A stretch of 64,000 nt of DNA from Ganoderma boninense (lineage: Eukaryota > Basidiomycota > Agaricomycetes > Polyporales > Polyporaceae). Shown here one piece after another: positions 47,365-59,100 of the stretch. Location: assembly GCA_002900995.3 (NCBI GenBank), contig CM035314.1, positions 124,001 through 188,000 on the forward strand, read 5' to 3'. How positions within the stretch are numbered: position 1 is the stretch's first letter; every line of letters starts with the position of its first letter. The position numbers and the translations under genes were made by a program. The notes beneath the pieces are model-generated. The model made no database searches. It was given only the letters and a program-made list of their open reading frames with translations, and had not been told where the DNA came from.

Positions 47365-47943
47365 TCACACAGCGGTCTTCCAGAGGAGATACATGAACGT
47401 CTTCACGCGATTCTTGTTGATGTCCATCGTATTCCCGCTCCACCCCGACGGACGCCGCCCGAGATCGCCGTCGAGGCGGAGCAGCGCGACCTGGGTGTCC
47501 TTGGCCTCCTTGGTGACGTCCCTGACGGGCAGCACGTAGCGGAAGTCGCCCCCAGCTCCCTTCGCGAGGTCCTTCAACGACCCGTCCGCGCCGCCCTGGA
47601 TGACGATCTCGAAACCGACGGCGGCCGCGCTGTATGTGGGGGTGTATCGCGGGACGAGCCAGACGAACGTAAGGGGGGGAGAGAATGCGAATGCGGTAAA
47701 TTGCACATTCTGGGGGCGCGAGACCAGGACCAAGGGCTCACTTTCCGCCGTACTGGTAGTTGATGTCGTCGCTCTCGCCGTGAAGCTCGCGGACGCGCTC
47801 CGAGGGGGCCTGGGAGGGAGCGTTGCCATATACGACCTGCAATGGAGGTGCACATTGTAAGTTGCGTATGAGAGTGAGGCAGGGGACCTTGGCTTCACGT
47901 CGATGTGGGAGACGAAGAGACGTTGTGCGGGTTTTGTGGTCAT
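47365..47943 (-). pseudogene. Beta-prism (MABP-like) domain protein gene, probably disrupted
   Basis: The strand encodes, in order, RLFVSHIDVKPR, then YGNAPSQAPSERVRELH with DDINYQYGGK, then FVWLVPRY, SLKDLAKGAGGDFRYVLP and DINKNRVKTFMYLLWK. The motifs DLAKGAGGDFRY and DINKNR resemble the repeated edge of MABP-type beta-prism domains. The middle block is in a different frame from both ends. Joining it needs a first splice that has only a 17-nt GT-AG candidate or a 29-nt GC-AG candidate, and a second splice whose acceptor reads AC where AG is expected before TTCGTCTGG. A single uninterrupted frame of 193 codons does run through, with the middle translated out of frame, so an altered protein could still be made. 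Alternatives are sequence error or non-standard splicing. Confidence 0.55.
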
Positions 47944-48385
47944 GGCTACTAGTAGACGTCGGCATATCATATCTTGGGTTCGCAGCTCTAACCCTTATAT
48001 ATGCAGGAAGGCTCGTCAGCAGAGTGTTGCGACGGTGCATGATCTGTAAAGTTGGAGCAATCGATGGGGGATCCTACCACATCGTCGAAGGCGGAAGCGA
48101 CTGTGATGCCGCCCCGTGTTCGCCGCAAGCCGTCGCATCTATGTAGCACCTAACGGGACCGGTCGTAGGTCAACTTTAACCTTGCCGATCCTGTCGCAAT
48201 GTATAAGGCCTTTTGTATGCTGTACCACACGCCGATCACCACATGTATGTGCACTCTTCGTGCTCGTCGCCCCCCACCGGCACGGCAGCACTTCGCTCGT
48301 CGAGAAACAAAACCGAAGTAGGGGAAAAGGAGACCTAGACGGTCGATTGTGCATCCCGGCGGGCCCAGTCCTGGTATCGAGCGGT

Positions 48386-48800
48386 CATGACAAAGGACAG
48401 GCCGCATAAACGCAAAGTTGGCAACGCTTTGCCACGCCACGCGAGGACAATGCAGCAGCGACAAAGTCAAAGGCCTTCTGGGCGGTTACACGAGTATACT
48501 GTGGCATTAAAACGAGGGCCGAGAAGTAACTCCCTACATCCGTAGCCCTGCGCGTTGCTGCTGGATTGCTCCATCCGAAGTCCATAGATAATCCTAACTC
48601 ACGTTCGATGCTAGGATGAGTGACCGACATCTCGCCCTGTGCGGATATGAGTAGCAGTCGCTCCATTTCCTTTCGAATAGCACGAAGCTTGCAAATAACA
48701 AAGGAGAGGCATACGAAGCGTCAAAATTCCAAACGCTTTGCCACGCCGGGTAGCAACAATGGAACGACCAAGACAAAGCTGTTGACCACGGTGGCGGGCG
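48386..48800 (+). repeat. Diverged tandem duplication, offset about 300 bp
   Basis: 48386-48475 and 48695-48785 align with scattered mismatches; the shared core is ACGCTTTGCCACGCC (48424 and 48733), preceded in both by ACAAAGGA and followed by GACAAAG. The second copy lies just before the gene at 48978. Confidence 0.6.
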
Positions 48801-48977
48801 CACGCGGCGGAGATTAAAGCGCAGAGACAGTCTGAGTGTCACCCAAACCTCCCTGCTCCCGTAAAACTGTCTGCGGTCGCTAGACGATCGCGCCATCCAA
48901 CACATCGCTCTTCGCAAGTTGCAACGCGCCCTTCCGTTCATCCGCCGACTCCGTCGTCCCCTGTCCGAAACGACGAC

Positions 48978-49715
48978 ATGAAGACGCACGCGATCCCGCA
49001 CATAGCCCGGTCTCTAGCACTCCGCACCGGGGACGAGAACCTTGCAAGGCAGTGGCGTGCCCCCGCGGCCTGGTTCTTCACAGACCACGGGGTAGACATG
49101 GAGGAGGAGCCGCTCATCGACGCCGACACGCCGGACGGCGGCGTCAAGCCGCGGAAAAGGGGCAAGAAGGGGCGGCGGAAGCTCTCCAGCTTCGTGCCCT
49201 TCCTCAAGGGGAAGCCAGAGCGGGGTGCGCAGAACCCCTTCGGCGACGAGCACGCGATCGACGCCAGCACCGGCCACGGCGGGGGTAGGGAGCAGGACGA
49301 GCAGATGGAGATCGACACTCACGACGGACCGGCTCCCGACGTCCCCACCACCCCCTCCTCCACCGAGGGGATATTCTTCCCCGTCCTCGCCGCCGCCCTC
49401 ACGCGCACGGCCTCCGCGCCCACGCCCACGCTGCCGATGCGGTCTCCCAGCGGGCGCACGCCGGGATCGGTCAAGTCGCGGCTCTCAGAGGTGTCAAAGT
49501 CGAGCTCCCGGAAGCGGAAGGGCGCGCGGCGGTCGGGGCGCCTGTCGGGCTCGGCGGGGCATGACGCGCAGATGCGGTCGATGAAGAAGACGGTGCAGGT
49601 GCTGGGGCCAGAGGCGGCGGGCGCGGTGGTGAAGGGGACGGACGTGTCGCCGAACAAGCTGCGGTGCATGGACCTTGAGAGGGAGATGAAGACGAAGTTG
49701 AAGCGGAGCGTGTAG
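48978..49715 (+). CDS. Basic, mostly disordered hypothetical protein (245 aa)
   Basis: A single-exon frame with ATG at 48978 and stop at 49713-49715. The N-terminal 35 residues could be ordered (IPHIARSLALRTGDENLARQ); the rest is low-complexity, with a Lys/Arg patch KPRKRGKKGRRKL (nuclear-localisation-like), a Pro/Thr-rich middle and a second basic patch SSSRKRKGARRSGR. No domain is recognised. Strong third-position GC and the absence of stops over 738 nt support coding, though in GC-rich DNA open frames are also common on the other strand. A nuclear protein is a guess from composition. Confidence 0.6.
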   Translation: MKTHAIPHIARSLALRTGDENLARQWRAPAAWFFTDHGVDMEEEPLIDADTPDGGVKPRKRGKKGRRKLSSFVPFLKGKPERGAQNPFGDEHAIDASTGHGGGREQDEQMEIDTHDGPAPDVPTTPSSTEGIFFPVLAAALTRTASAPTPTLPMRSPSGRTPGSVKSRLSEVSKSSSRKRKGARRSGRLSGSAGHDAQMRSMKKTVQVLGPEAAGAVVKGTDVSPNKLRCMDLEREMKTKLKRSV

Positions 49716-52700
49716 AAGGGAGGCTGCGGGGGGAGATACGACGCGTCGCGGATTCAATTCAATGAGATTGGCACGGTTTTGTCATCCCTGGGTACGGCCC
49801 TCAGCATACAGTAGAAGGGAGAACAGGTTATACGCACTCGGCGAGGAACTTCCAGGGCGGGTTTACATCTGAGGAACAGAAGAAGCGGGCTACCTCACAG
49901 GAACCCGCTCCGAAGCAGGGTTCGGGTGAGAGAAGATATAAAAGTGAAGTAGTACACATCCGTCGTGTCGTTGAAGCGTTGCGTATACCTGGCCTGGCAA
50001 ACCCTCTGAATCAACATGAGCAGACACTCCAAGCAGATCAGTCAAGTTTACTCACCGGGATACAAGGTGCTCTTTGCAACAACTGCTACTCCGCATCATG
50101 TCAAGGGAAACAGGTTAAGGGAGAGTGAGGACGACGCCTGGAGTCTTGGGGAAAAGTGATGGTCACTTCCGAGATTGTAAGGATCGACAGCGGGATTCAT
50201 CCGATGTTTGCAAAGCGTAGCATCACCAGGCTAGTGTATCGATGACCAGCATAGCGCACTTTGCCACAGAGTAGGAGGTCGTGCGATAGGGAAGAAGTGT
50301 TGTAGTGCTCACGACTCTGAGCTCAGCAGAAGACCTGTGGGAGCCTGTGGGCTGGGTCCATTGCCATGCCGGGTCCGCCCGACTTCGGGCCGCCGGCCAA
50401 CACATTCCGGTGAGCGTCTATGATGCCTAATTTGACCAGGACGTGGGGCGCTTCCGGCAGTATCGAGGGTTCGCTCCAGGGCCGCCACTCTCGCTCGCTT
50501 CAAAGTATGCTGGCACCACCCGGTCAGCCTCTACTACGCGTCGATCTCCTACAGCACTACTGTGCGCGGTGCGAAACATCACGCGTCTCCGAGCCCTCCG
50601 GCGCTAGCTTTATCCATTGAGGTTCAGTGGGCTGACGCGAAGCTTCATTGTCTTTCACTTTCAAGGCACTCGAAGTTGCGTTTATGATCTTCTCACTAAG
50701 CTTTTCCTCCATGGCCTCGGAGGTAGCGATTCGCAGGCTAGAAGTAGGTTTTCTTTATTTTTTTGCAGTTTGGACACTCAGGCTGTATTGAACATTGCGC
50801 TTCAAAATTTCCTTCAAGGTCATGTACATTGGCAATCACCTCGTTTCGAACTAAGTACATGACTTTACAATGCCACAAAAGGGCCCTAGTCACAGGGCTC
50901 TGAGATACCCTTCCAGATGCAAAATCCAGCGTAGCGCTGACATACTTCACGTTCTTCGCACTCATTTACCTTGACAATTAGGGCAGGCCTCCTGCTTGGT
51001 CACGTCTGTTGAATTATAAGCAACGGTCCAGTTTAAAAAGTCATAGCGGAAATTTACTGTAGTGCTGTGGATGAACCTTGCTACAAACAATGACTCGGAT
51101 GGTCAGCCTGAGGTTGTACGTTGAGATACATGTCTGAAGCCGGGTACTCACTACTGCCAGCAGCTCTTTCTGCACGTGCTTCCCTTGCAATTCTTGGAGT
51201 GGTTCGGGCTAAAAATACAGTTGGTACCATAGCACTGTATCTAGATATTCAGAGGGGTCAGCTAGATTGTCTGTGGAGCCTGCCGAGAGCTGACACACTA
51301 TCTCCTTTGAGTCTGTCAAATGCCCACTTTGACCTTGTGAGTATGTTTAAAATTTGTTGAAGTCTTAGGCTTACCAAAGGTAACGGGTCACAACACTTCA
51401 AAGAGAGGGAGGTGATATCAGAATTATAGTCGCCAGCGTCGTGCACCTAGCGCGGTAAATAACTACGTACCGGCGTTCCCGACACATGTCTGTTGAGCCA
51501 CGATCTGCAGAGAAGAGGTTTGTAATAGTGCAAGATTGTGCAAGTATGTAGAAGTGTTGTCGAAGAAGACTTGGTGTTGCTCATGATGGGTGGGCCAACA
51601 TCCGGGCTTTATACAGGAGATGAGCCCGAGTTCCTGAGGCAACAAGTCTCAGCCACCTAGGAACGCCTCTCCGAGTCACAAGAGGCGACTGTTCATAGAG
51701 GCAAAAACACGCCCCAGATCGGAACATGGGACGGACCTCGATGCATTTTCGACAAGTCGCTGTCGTCCCAGTGGCGACTCTATGATACAACCGATCCTCA
51801 TCAACATCCCATTTCCCCTCCGGGGTGTTTGGAATCGAAGTAGCTCGCCCCAGCTCTCCGAAACCCTTCTCCACATGAACGACACTTGGGGGCGCTGTGA
51901 TGCAGGTCAGATTAGTGCCTCGTGGCGCCTCCGAGTGTCATGCACTGGCAGCGGCGGTTTGATGGCCTCCGGCATATTACGCCTCGGTCCAGTTGATAGT
52001 TGATGACATTGTAAGTATAAGCGTGCTACAAATTGCCCCAGCCACCTGCACAAGAGCGTGATTATCACTGGGTGTGGTGTCGGCTTCCTGTAGCATTGAC
52101 CTCACAATCAGTAATGCGCGTACCGAAGTTTGCTGAGAGGTCACTTCGAAACTTGCAAATTAACTTGAACTCATGTGAGTTGCAGAACTCGAAGCGTGTA
52201 AGGCACTTCACAACTGCCATGGAGGCGCGACTTGGAAGTGAAGGACAGGACTAGGCCAAGACAAATTTGATCAAGAGCGGTGGTGGTCCACAGGGTATAT
52301 GTACATAATGGAGACAGAATTAGGGATGAAATCAACACCCTGCCGCGCCAGCGGCGTCTGGAAGTAGTTGAGAGATTGAAATTGGATTTCAAGGGGCACG
52401 CACGGGCGTAGACGGGCATGCAAGGACTTACCAAGCTGGGGTTGTTTTGGGGGGCGACTCATGCCCCTTAGAAGCGGGCTTTCGCCCTCGAAAAGGCCCT
52501 TTTTGCGGACAGTTGGAACAAAGGACCCCGGGACTCCAGTAGTAACAACAATCAGAAGCATCTGATCGAAGAATTACGTGATTCGAACTGACTGTGGGCC
52601 TGGGAGTCCGGATCGAAGGGCACTGGAGCCTGGGATCCGGAGCCGGTCAATGGGACGAAGGGGATTCTCTTCTCGATAGCTATACATCTAGGTCACACGG

Positions 52701-52979
52701 CACAAGGGATACTCAATGAGCGCACGCAACATGATTCAAGCCGACGGCACAACTAACGCTGCCACAAAGACATGGATTTCAGTTGCAAATGCTTGGAGGA
52801 TTGTTGGAGTGCAGGTGAGAGAGGCTACATCCCATGCTGTGCGCGTTCGACAAAAGTCGTCACGGTTGTGAGTGAGATAGTTCACAACTTGACACGCGCT
52901 CACTAATAACCAAAGCCTCATTCGAAATGACGATTCAATCGCGCATTGCGCAGGGACATCCCCCTGCGCCAAAGACTCC
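49716..52979. other. Gene-poor stretch, nothing recognised
   Basis: 3.3 kb with lower GC and many stops in all frames. No gene, tRNA or clear transposon end is visible. Short frames (50420-50620, 51121-51360, 51782-52003) have no support. Confidence 0.55.
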
Positions 52980-53040
52980 GCTTCGAATCATGCCACGTGA
53001 GACAAAGTTCTTGGCGGCAATCTCGTCCCTGGATCACAAC

Positions 53041-54150
53041 AAATCCCTGCGAGACCTGCGTCCGTACTCCTACAGTACCCAACTCCTACCCCAGCAAAAC
53101 CGGCGTCTCGAGAGTGGAAGGGAGTCGTCGTCAAAGGGAGCTGATCACTCGCGGCAATCTTGTCTGAGAACGGCCGGCCGCGAGACCTGCGTCGGTACTC
53201 CCCGCACTCTCCCTGCCCGCCAGTTTCCTCGCAGCAAAATTGGCGTTTGGACACTGAAAGGGAGTCTCGTTTGGAGATTCATCGCTCGGCAGCACTCTCG
53301 CCCTAGGTATCGCTGACAATCATGGGACTGACAATGTGTTGGCAGGCACCATGTGACCTACGTCCGTACTCGCCGTCCGCCGCCCGTCGGTTTTCCTGCC
53401 GCAAGGTGTCTCGTTGGTAGAATTGAGACCTGCGTCAGTACTCCTCGCCCGCACCCCGCCCGCACGTTTTCGAACTGAACAAACGCCCGCGAGACCTACG
53501 TCCGTACTCCCACCCCAGCAAAACCGGCGTCTCGACGGTGGAAAGGAGTCGTCGTCAGGAACGCTGATCACCGCGGCAATCTCGCCCGAGAACGGCCTTC
53601 TGCGAGACCTGCGTCCGTACTCCTCGCCCGCGCCCCGCCCATTTTCTCGAACTGAACAAACGCCCGCGAGACCTACGTCCGTACTCCCACCCCAGCGAAA
53701 CCGGCGTCTCGACGGTGGAAAGGAGTCGTCGTCAGGAACGCTGATCACCGCGGCAATCTCGCCCGAGAACGGCCTGCTGCGAGACCTGCGTCCGTACTCC
53801 TCGCCGCGCCCCGCCCATTTTCTCGAACTGAACAAACGCCCGCGAGACCTACGTCCGTACTCCCACCCCAGCGAAACCGGCGTCTCGAGAGTAGAAGGGA
53901 GTCGTCATCACAGGGAGCTGATCAGCATGGCAATCTCGCCCGAGAACGGCCGCCACGAGACTTGCGTCCATACTCCCCGCCCGCCCTCCGACCGCCGGTT
54001 TTCCTCGCAGCAAAATTGGTGTCTGGACAATGAAAGTGAGTCTTGTTTGGAGGTTCAGAGCTCGGCAGCACTCTCGTGCTGAGTATCGCTGACAATCCTC
54101 GCACTGACATTGTGTTGGTAGGCACCATGTGACCTATGTCGGTACTCCCC
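53041..54150. repeat. Nested tandem repeat array (176-177-bp core units)
   Basis: The string GAGACCTACGTCCGTACTCC recurs at 53491, 53668 and 53844, giving periods of 177 and 176 bp; the units between are nearly identical. Degenerate units extend left to 53050 and right to about 54140. A flanking module beginning CTCGCAGCAAAATTGG occurs on both sides (about 53227 and 54007), so a larger block of ~780 bp has also duplicated. The array lets long frames stay open on both strands, but the peptides are repetitive and not believed to be a gene. Confidence 0.85.
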
Positions 54151-54387
54151 ACCTGCCATTCGCAGGTCTCCTTGCAGGAAGATATTCCCTTCGATCTCGA
54201 ATCGTAGTCTTCGTCGCAGGTGGCTCAGTGGCTGCCATCTCGCGCCTGGAGTGGGAATGGCCGCCTGGGCAGCCTGCAAGACTACTGTTACTCCACGGTA
54301 CTAATCACTGGCACTGGCAGGTGTGTTCTATATGGAGGGCACTGTTATGTACTTTCCCGGCCCAGGTTCACCTCAAACGGCCCACAA

Positions 54388-55695
54388 CTACGGGACACTA
54401 GTCCCCGCACCCCTCTCGCTCGCCCAAGGCTTGGCCCGGGCCATCTGCTCTGCAAACCGCTTCAGCGCCGACTCGGGCGCATCAGGACACACGCAGGCAG
54501 CCAAATTCCCGTTCGCACCCTCTGCGACGCGCCCCGCCATCGCGCGCATCCCCTCCTCGAACGCCGCGACGTTCTCTGCCACCGCGCCTGCGTCTCCGAG
54601 GTTTCCCTCATCGTGCAAGCCCGCCAGCGCCGGTTCGAGCTCCAGCTCGAGCAGCGCGAGGTTCGCGTCCGCGCCCGCGAATGGGCTCATGAGGTGTGCC
54701 GCGTCGCCCAGGAGTGTGACCCCAGGGACGTGCGTCCAGCTATGTCCCACTGGGAGGGTATACAGCGCACGGGGATAGATCACGCTCTCGTCGCAGTACT
54801 CGATGAGCTTCATCATCCACTCGGCCCACCCCGCGAACCGCTCCTTCAGGACCGCCTTCGCCGCCGCAGGATCCGCAACGGGGACTGCCCACGACTCGGG
54901 AGTGCGGAGCCAGGCGTAGGTGCGGATGCGGCCGTCGCCGTTGACCTGCGCCCCGAGCATGCACGAGTCTTCCATCGCGAACATGCTGCCCCGCCCGACT
55001 TTGGCGACTGTGTCTGCGAGCGCGGGGAGCCATGTCGTCTCGGGCGCGAGCGAGATCTCGACACCGTTCACGCCGAGGTACTCGGGGGTCGCGGGCGAGA
55101 CGAGGGGGCGCATACGCGAGTTTGCACCGTCCGCCCCGACGAGGATATCGACAGTCGTGGTGGTGCCGTTCGTGAAGGTGAGCTCGTGCTGGCCGTTGCC
55201 GAGCGAGCGCACAGAGGAGAGGCCGTGGTCCCACTTGATGAGGTGCGGGGGAATGGCGTCGAGAAGGATCTGGCGGAGGACAGTGCGGTCGACCTCGGGG
55301 CGGAGGACTTCGCGGGGACGTGGGGGGCCGCCGTCCTCTCTACCGCGCGACATACAGATCTTCCCAGAGGCGTCGCAGATCCGCCCTTCGTCGCCTTCTG
55401 GGCGGGAGTTCTTGTCGAACTCGGCCTGGAGCCCGTTCTCGCGCAGGGTGCGCTGGCCGCTCTTCCACCCGAGGTCCAGGGTGCTGCCGAGGTGGGCGCG
55501 GCTGCCGAAACTGGCATCGCGTTCGTAGAGGGTCGCGGGGACGCCGCGGCGGTGAAGGGTCAGGAGGAGCGCAAGGCCTGCGAGGCCGCCGCCGATGATG
55601 GCAATCGGGACTGGCCTGAAGTGGAGTCGGAGGACATGTTTGGAAATTTGACTGTGCTGTGTGCTTTGTATGAGTTCGATTTTTGAGTGCAACAA
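54388..55695 (-). CDS. FAD-dependent monooxygenase, intronless, 5' end uncertain
   Basis: Flavoprotein hydroxylase of the salicylate-hydroxylase/TetX-like class, which uses FAD and NAD(P)H to hydroxylate small, often aromatic, substrates. The frame holds the FAD fingerprint PIAIIGGGLAGLALLLTL, then the aligned ER after it (LYERD), the DG motif ILVGADGANSRMR and the GD motif LLGDAAHLMSPFAGADAN. A length of about 420 residues is normal. No ATG precedes the FAD motif in this frame back to the stop upstream of 55695. An ATG at 55637 with a plausible short leader (SSDSTS) lies one base out of frame with the body, so either a 1-bp deletion or an unseen 5' exon is involved. Unlike nearly all other genes here it has no intron in the body, which could hint at horizontal or retro-copy origin, but intronless members are not rare. 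Confidence 0.8.
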   Translation of the reverse strand: MLHSKIELIQSTQHSQISKHVLRLHFRPVPIAIIGGGLAGLALLLTLHRRGVPATLYERDASFGSRAHLGSTLDLGWKSGQRTLRENGLQAEFDKNSRPEGDEGRICDASGKICMSRGREDGGPPRPREVLRPEVDRTVLRQILLDAIPPHLIKWDHGLSSVRSLGNGQHELTFTNGTTTTVDILVGADGANSRMRPLVSPATPEYLGVNGVEISLAPETTWLPALADTVAKVGRGSMFAMEDSCMLGAQVNGDGRIRTYAWLRTPESWAVPVADPAAAKAVLKERFAGWAEWMMKLIEYCDESVIYPRALYTLPVGHSWTHVPGVTLLGDAAHLMSPFAGADANLALLELELEPALAGLHDEGNLGDAGAVAENVAAFEEGMRAMAGRVAEGANGNLAACVCPDAPESALKRFAEQMARAKPWASERGAGTSVP

Positions 55696-58600
55696 AGATG
55701 GGTGCCTACGAGACGAAGAGGTTCGGCGGGGCCTTGGTGTTGCTCAAGTGCTGCTCAACGGCAAGAGCTGGTTCCTGTTTACATATGATGTACCATCACA
55801 GCACAGTCGACCCTCGAGGAGCTGTCGGTGTACGTATGTCGTCGTAGCCGGCACGGAGCGAACATTCTAGCTCTTTACTTGTCGTGGTTCCAGTACGAGG
55901 TTAGGAAGTTCCTGCCCAGCAGATGGCTTGCGTGTGGGCGCACGGCCGTCTCCCACGGCCGACCAGACGCGTCTTGGTCTGTGCTGCCGGCACACGACGA
56001 AACTGTCGTTGTATCCAAACAGGCCTAAGTATTCGGGACATGCAGACGGTCAAGGACCCGCGCCACGGCTACTCCAATGCTGCGACAGCCCCGAGCGCTG
56101 ACCCGATCTCGCGCGCTGTGGCGCGTTTCACGAATTCTGATTGGCTGCCGCAACCCTCTCGGTCGCGTTTTGCTTTGTTTTCCTCCCGTTTTGCAGCCTC
56201 GTCGCAGCCTCGTCCTCGCTCGTTTCTCGCTATCCTCGCCGTTTTCCCCACCATCCCTCTCGTCTTTTCACTGGATCTCGCGATGTACGCCTCGTATTCA
56301 CGGCTCACGACTCGTCGGCATCTCAATTCGGCTCACTCCTTCTCCCGCCGCTGCTCTACCTCCACTCCATCCGGAATGCTGTCGCCGCCTGTCGCAAACA
56401 GCCAACAATGTGCCATAGTGGCACTGGTTAGCCTCGAGAGGCTGTCACAGCCCAGTCGACGGATGCAGCGCAGGGTTTTCACAGGTGCGACGCAGATCCT
56501 GTCACTAAATTCAAACATTATGCCAACGTTGGGTATGAAACGAGCACTTGTGGCCCTCCTGCCATGCCAGTTCTCGCTTGCGCGAACTCCTCCCCAGGAG
56601 AATGTGCCAGAAGACATGTCGGCATCCTGCGCTGATCTGCGCCGCATGTCCCGCATCCACCATGCTCCCGAACCCGCCATCCCGACACCGCAGCACGAAG
56701 ATGCTTGGGTCGTGATGCTCGACACGCCGTGGCCGGGGGAGGTGCTGAAGGAACAGACGACGTCTGTGTGGTTGTCATCAGACGGCCTCCGTTCCATGCC
56801 GGTCCAGTCGAGCTGCAAGTGCGAACCACTGCGCTGAAACAGACAGACGAGACGGCCGCACAACGTGGCTCATAGTTTACCTTCTGTGCGCCTTTCGCAG
56901 GAATCGAACCATTAGCCCGGATGTACATGCATGACCGCCAGACCTGCTGTCCGCGTCTGCCTACTTTCCCATCTTTCAACGTCCCTCCCGGCGTGACCTC
57001 CCGGGAAGACCCTGTTTAGCGAAACGGTCAGCGCAGGCCGACCGCACCGGGCCACCATCCAACGCACCTTGTTTGCATCTTCACCACGCTCGGGCTGTCG
57101 CATATTCAGTGAGTATCAGCTCTGAACTGAGAAAACAGAGTGGAAGGCTTACATGGGGGTGCAGCATGCGACGTTCGTGACGGTTGCGGACACGGACATA
57201 GAAGGCAGGCGCAAAAGCACGGGGAGTCGGGTGGTCATGTCGGTCCCTGTCTGCCTGCTCTCCTCCTTTATGCCTTGCTCGCGCCTCGCATCTCCACACT
57301 CACGGACCATCGCCGGCCTGGTCGATGGCCGCGTCGGATTTCCACTGCTTTCTCAGTCGGCCGCCATCCCCGCACTCCTGCTGTTCACTGCAACTCCATC
57401 TATGGGCGCTGACTAGCAAGGTACGTACCTGACATTCTCGCGGCGGCGGTCGCTGTCTGTTGGTGATCGACAATGTCGGCTAACGACGTGCCATTGGCAG
57501 ACTTCTTTCCGCGAGTACCGACGCGCCGACGCACGTAGCTGCCAAGACGGCGACTGGCCCGGGCCGTGCCGCTGCTGGTATACCGCGGAACAGAACCACT
57601 GGATCACGATTCGGATGCAACAGGTGTGGTGCGAGAGGACGGCGGCCACGCGTCCTCTCCGAGTTCAAACCTCGTTCTTCGCCCTTCAAACTCAGAACAC
57701 GCGACGGCGACTCAAGCTGCACGGCGGCCGCTCTCATTATTCGCAGTCTGGATGGGGATGTCCCCAATCGCTGTGACTGCCGCCGTCTCCCATCTCCCGC
57801 TCGCTTCCCGTAGACTGGAATCCTCGTACAAAAGTCCGACAGCGAGATGCGCACCGCCCGTCGGCCACTTGCGCTTTTCGCGCTTAGGATGCGGATGGTC
57901 GTGCTCTTTTCGCCGTCTAGGTTTGAGGGAACTGACCACCATCCAGGATTGTTTCGCCGGCTGTCTGCGCCGTGTCTGAGCAAGTGGGTGTTCTTGCGGC
58001 CGGGAGGATTTTTCTGGCTTGGAAAGATTTGCTGGGTCCGATTTCAAGGCATGAGTATATCGGTACGTGTTGCGCTCTTGTGGATTTTCGTTTCACGCTT
58101 AGGATGCCGGTCGAAATTGAAGCCGATGTGCGGCCTTCCGGAACTCAGGCAACAGCCAATGTGCGAATGCTCCGATTGCCCTGTAATATGTTTGGCCGGT
58201 TGCAGGATAGGTACGCGGCGCCATTGTTGATATTTTGAATATGTTCAATTGATGTCGGCGCAGCGTCGTCCACCAACACTGGTGCCGGGCTCGTTGTCAA
58301 AGCAGGTCTAACGGCGAGCTCGAGCCTGTCAGAATAGCTGCCGGGGCGGGTTCTTTCGGTGCGTTATCCTTCTGAAATTTACGCCGTGATGCTGAGACTG
58401 TCAATGGTAGCAAACAGCCACATTCCTCGCGTCCAGCATGTCTGCTGTGCCGAGATACACTCCAGGGCGGCCCGTTCATCTCGTGCTCATGGTGAGAGCC
58501 CTGAGGTAACCGCATTGCGTACGCTTCGTGTGCAGCGCACTGCCTGGAAAAACTCATGGCGGCCCTTGGCGACATGGTTCTAAGTTGTCAGTATATGAGT

Positions 58601-59100
58601 CTAGCGGCGGAAGTCTTGGGCTAAGTCACCTAGCTCCCAGGACCAAGAGGTCGAGATGAGGAGCTAGGATGGCTACCGACGTGTTATACATAGTGTCCGA
58701 ACTCGGAGTCTGCCAAACAGGGCCAAACACGGGCAAAAATCCCTCCCTCTCCTCGCCCGACGGCGACACTATGTAGTGACTAGTACAGGGTGCCTAAAAC
58801 ATTTACTGTATCACGGATGGACCACTGAGTTCCACAACTGGCTGCATCAGCAAAATGTGCAGTTTGCTATCGTGAGCAACCGCTGTAGACAATGGTGATA
58901 GCCACCCATCTTACCGATAGGTTATGATCACCTATGATCTTAGGGCGTCTCCGAGACCCAGTATGATGGCTTACGACAGTCACCGACCAGACAAAGCAGG
59001 GCAAATGATCTGGTAAGATCGCTTACCATTGTATGCCTTTCCAAATGCTGTGTCTGTTTCACTGCAGAGGTACCTAGATAGCGGCATATGGCGTTATCCA
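55696..59100. other. Gene-poor stretch
   Basis: 3.4 kb with no supported gene. A 304-codon frame at 55923-56837 (+) and shorter ones around 57480-58050 on both strands lack motifs and a convincing structure. Two similar strings, GCTTAGGATGCGGATGG near 57880 and GCTTAGGATGCCGGTCG near 58097, suggest a small old duplication. Confidence 0.5.

Noticed and set aside
53320..54082. Long frames on both strands in the tandem array, one reading a repeated protein
   Set aside because: Period is 176-177 bp, so a frame would shift between units; openness comes from the GC-rich repeat, not from coding constraint.
55923..56837. 304-codon open frame (+)
   Set aside because: Low-complexity composition rich in Ser/Arg/Pro, no motif, overlapped by another long frame on the (-) strand, in a gene-poor zone.
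56890..56960. tRNA-like T-arm (GGTTCGATTCC) on the (-) strand
   Set aside because: The T stem does not pair beyond two bases, no matching acceptor or anticodon arm exists, and no SINE head with an A box is visible.
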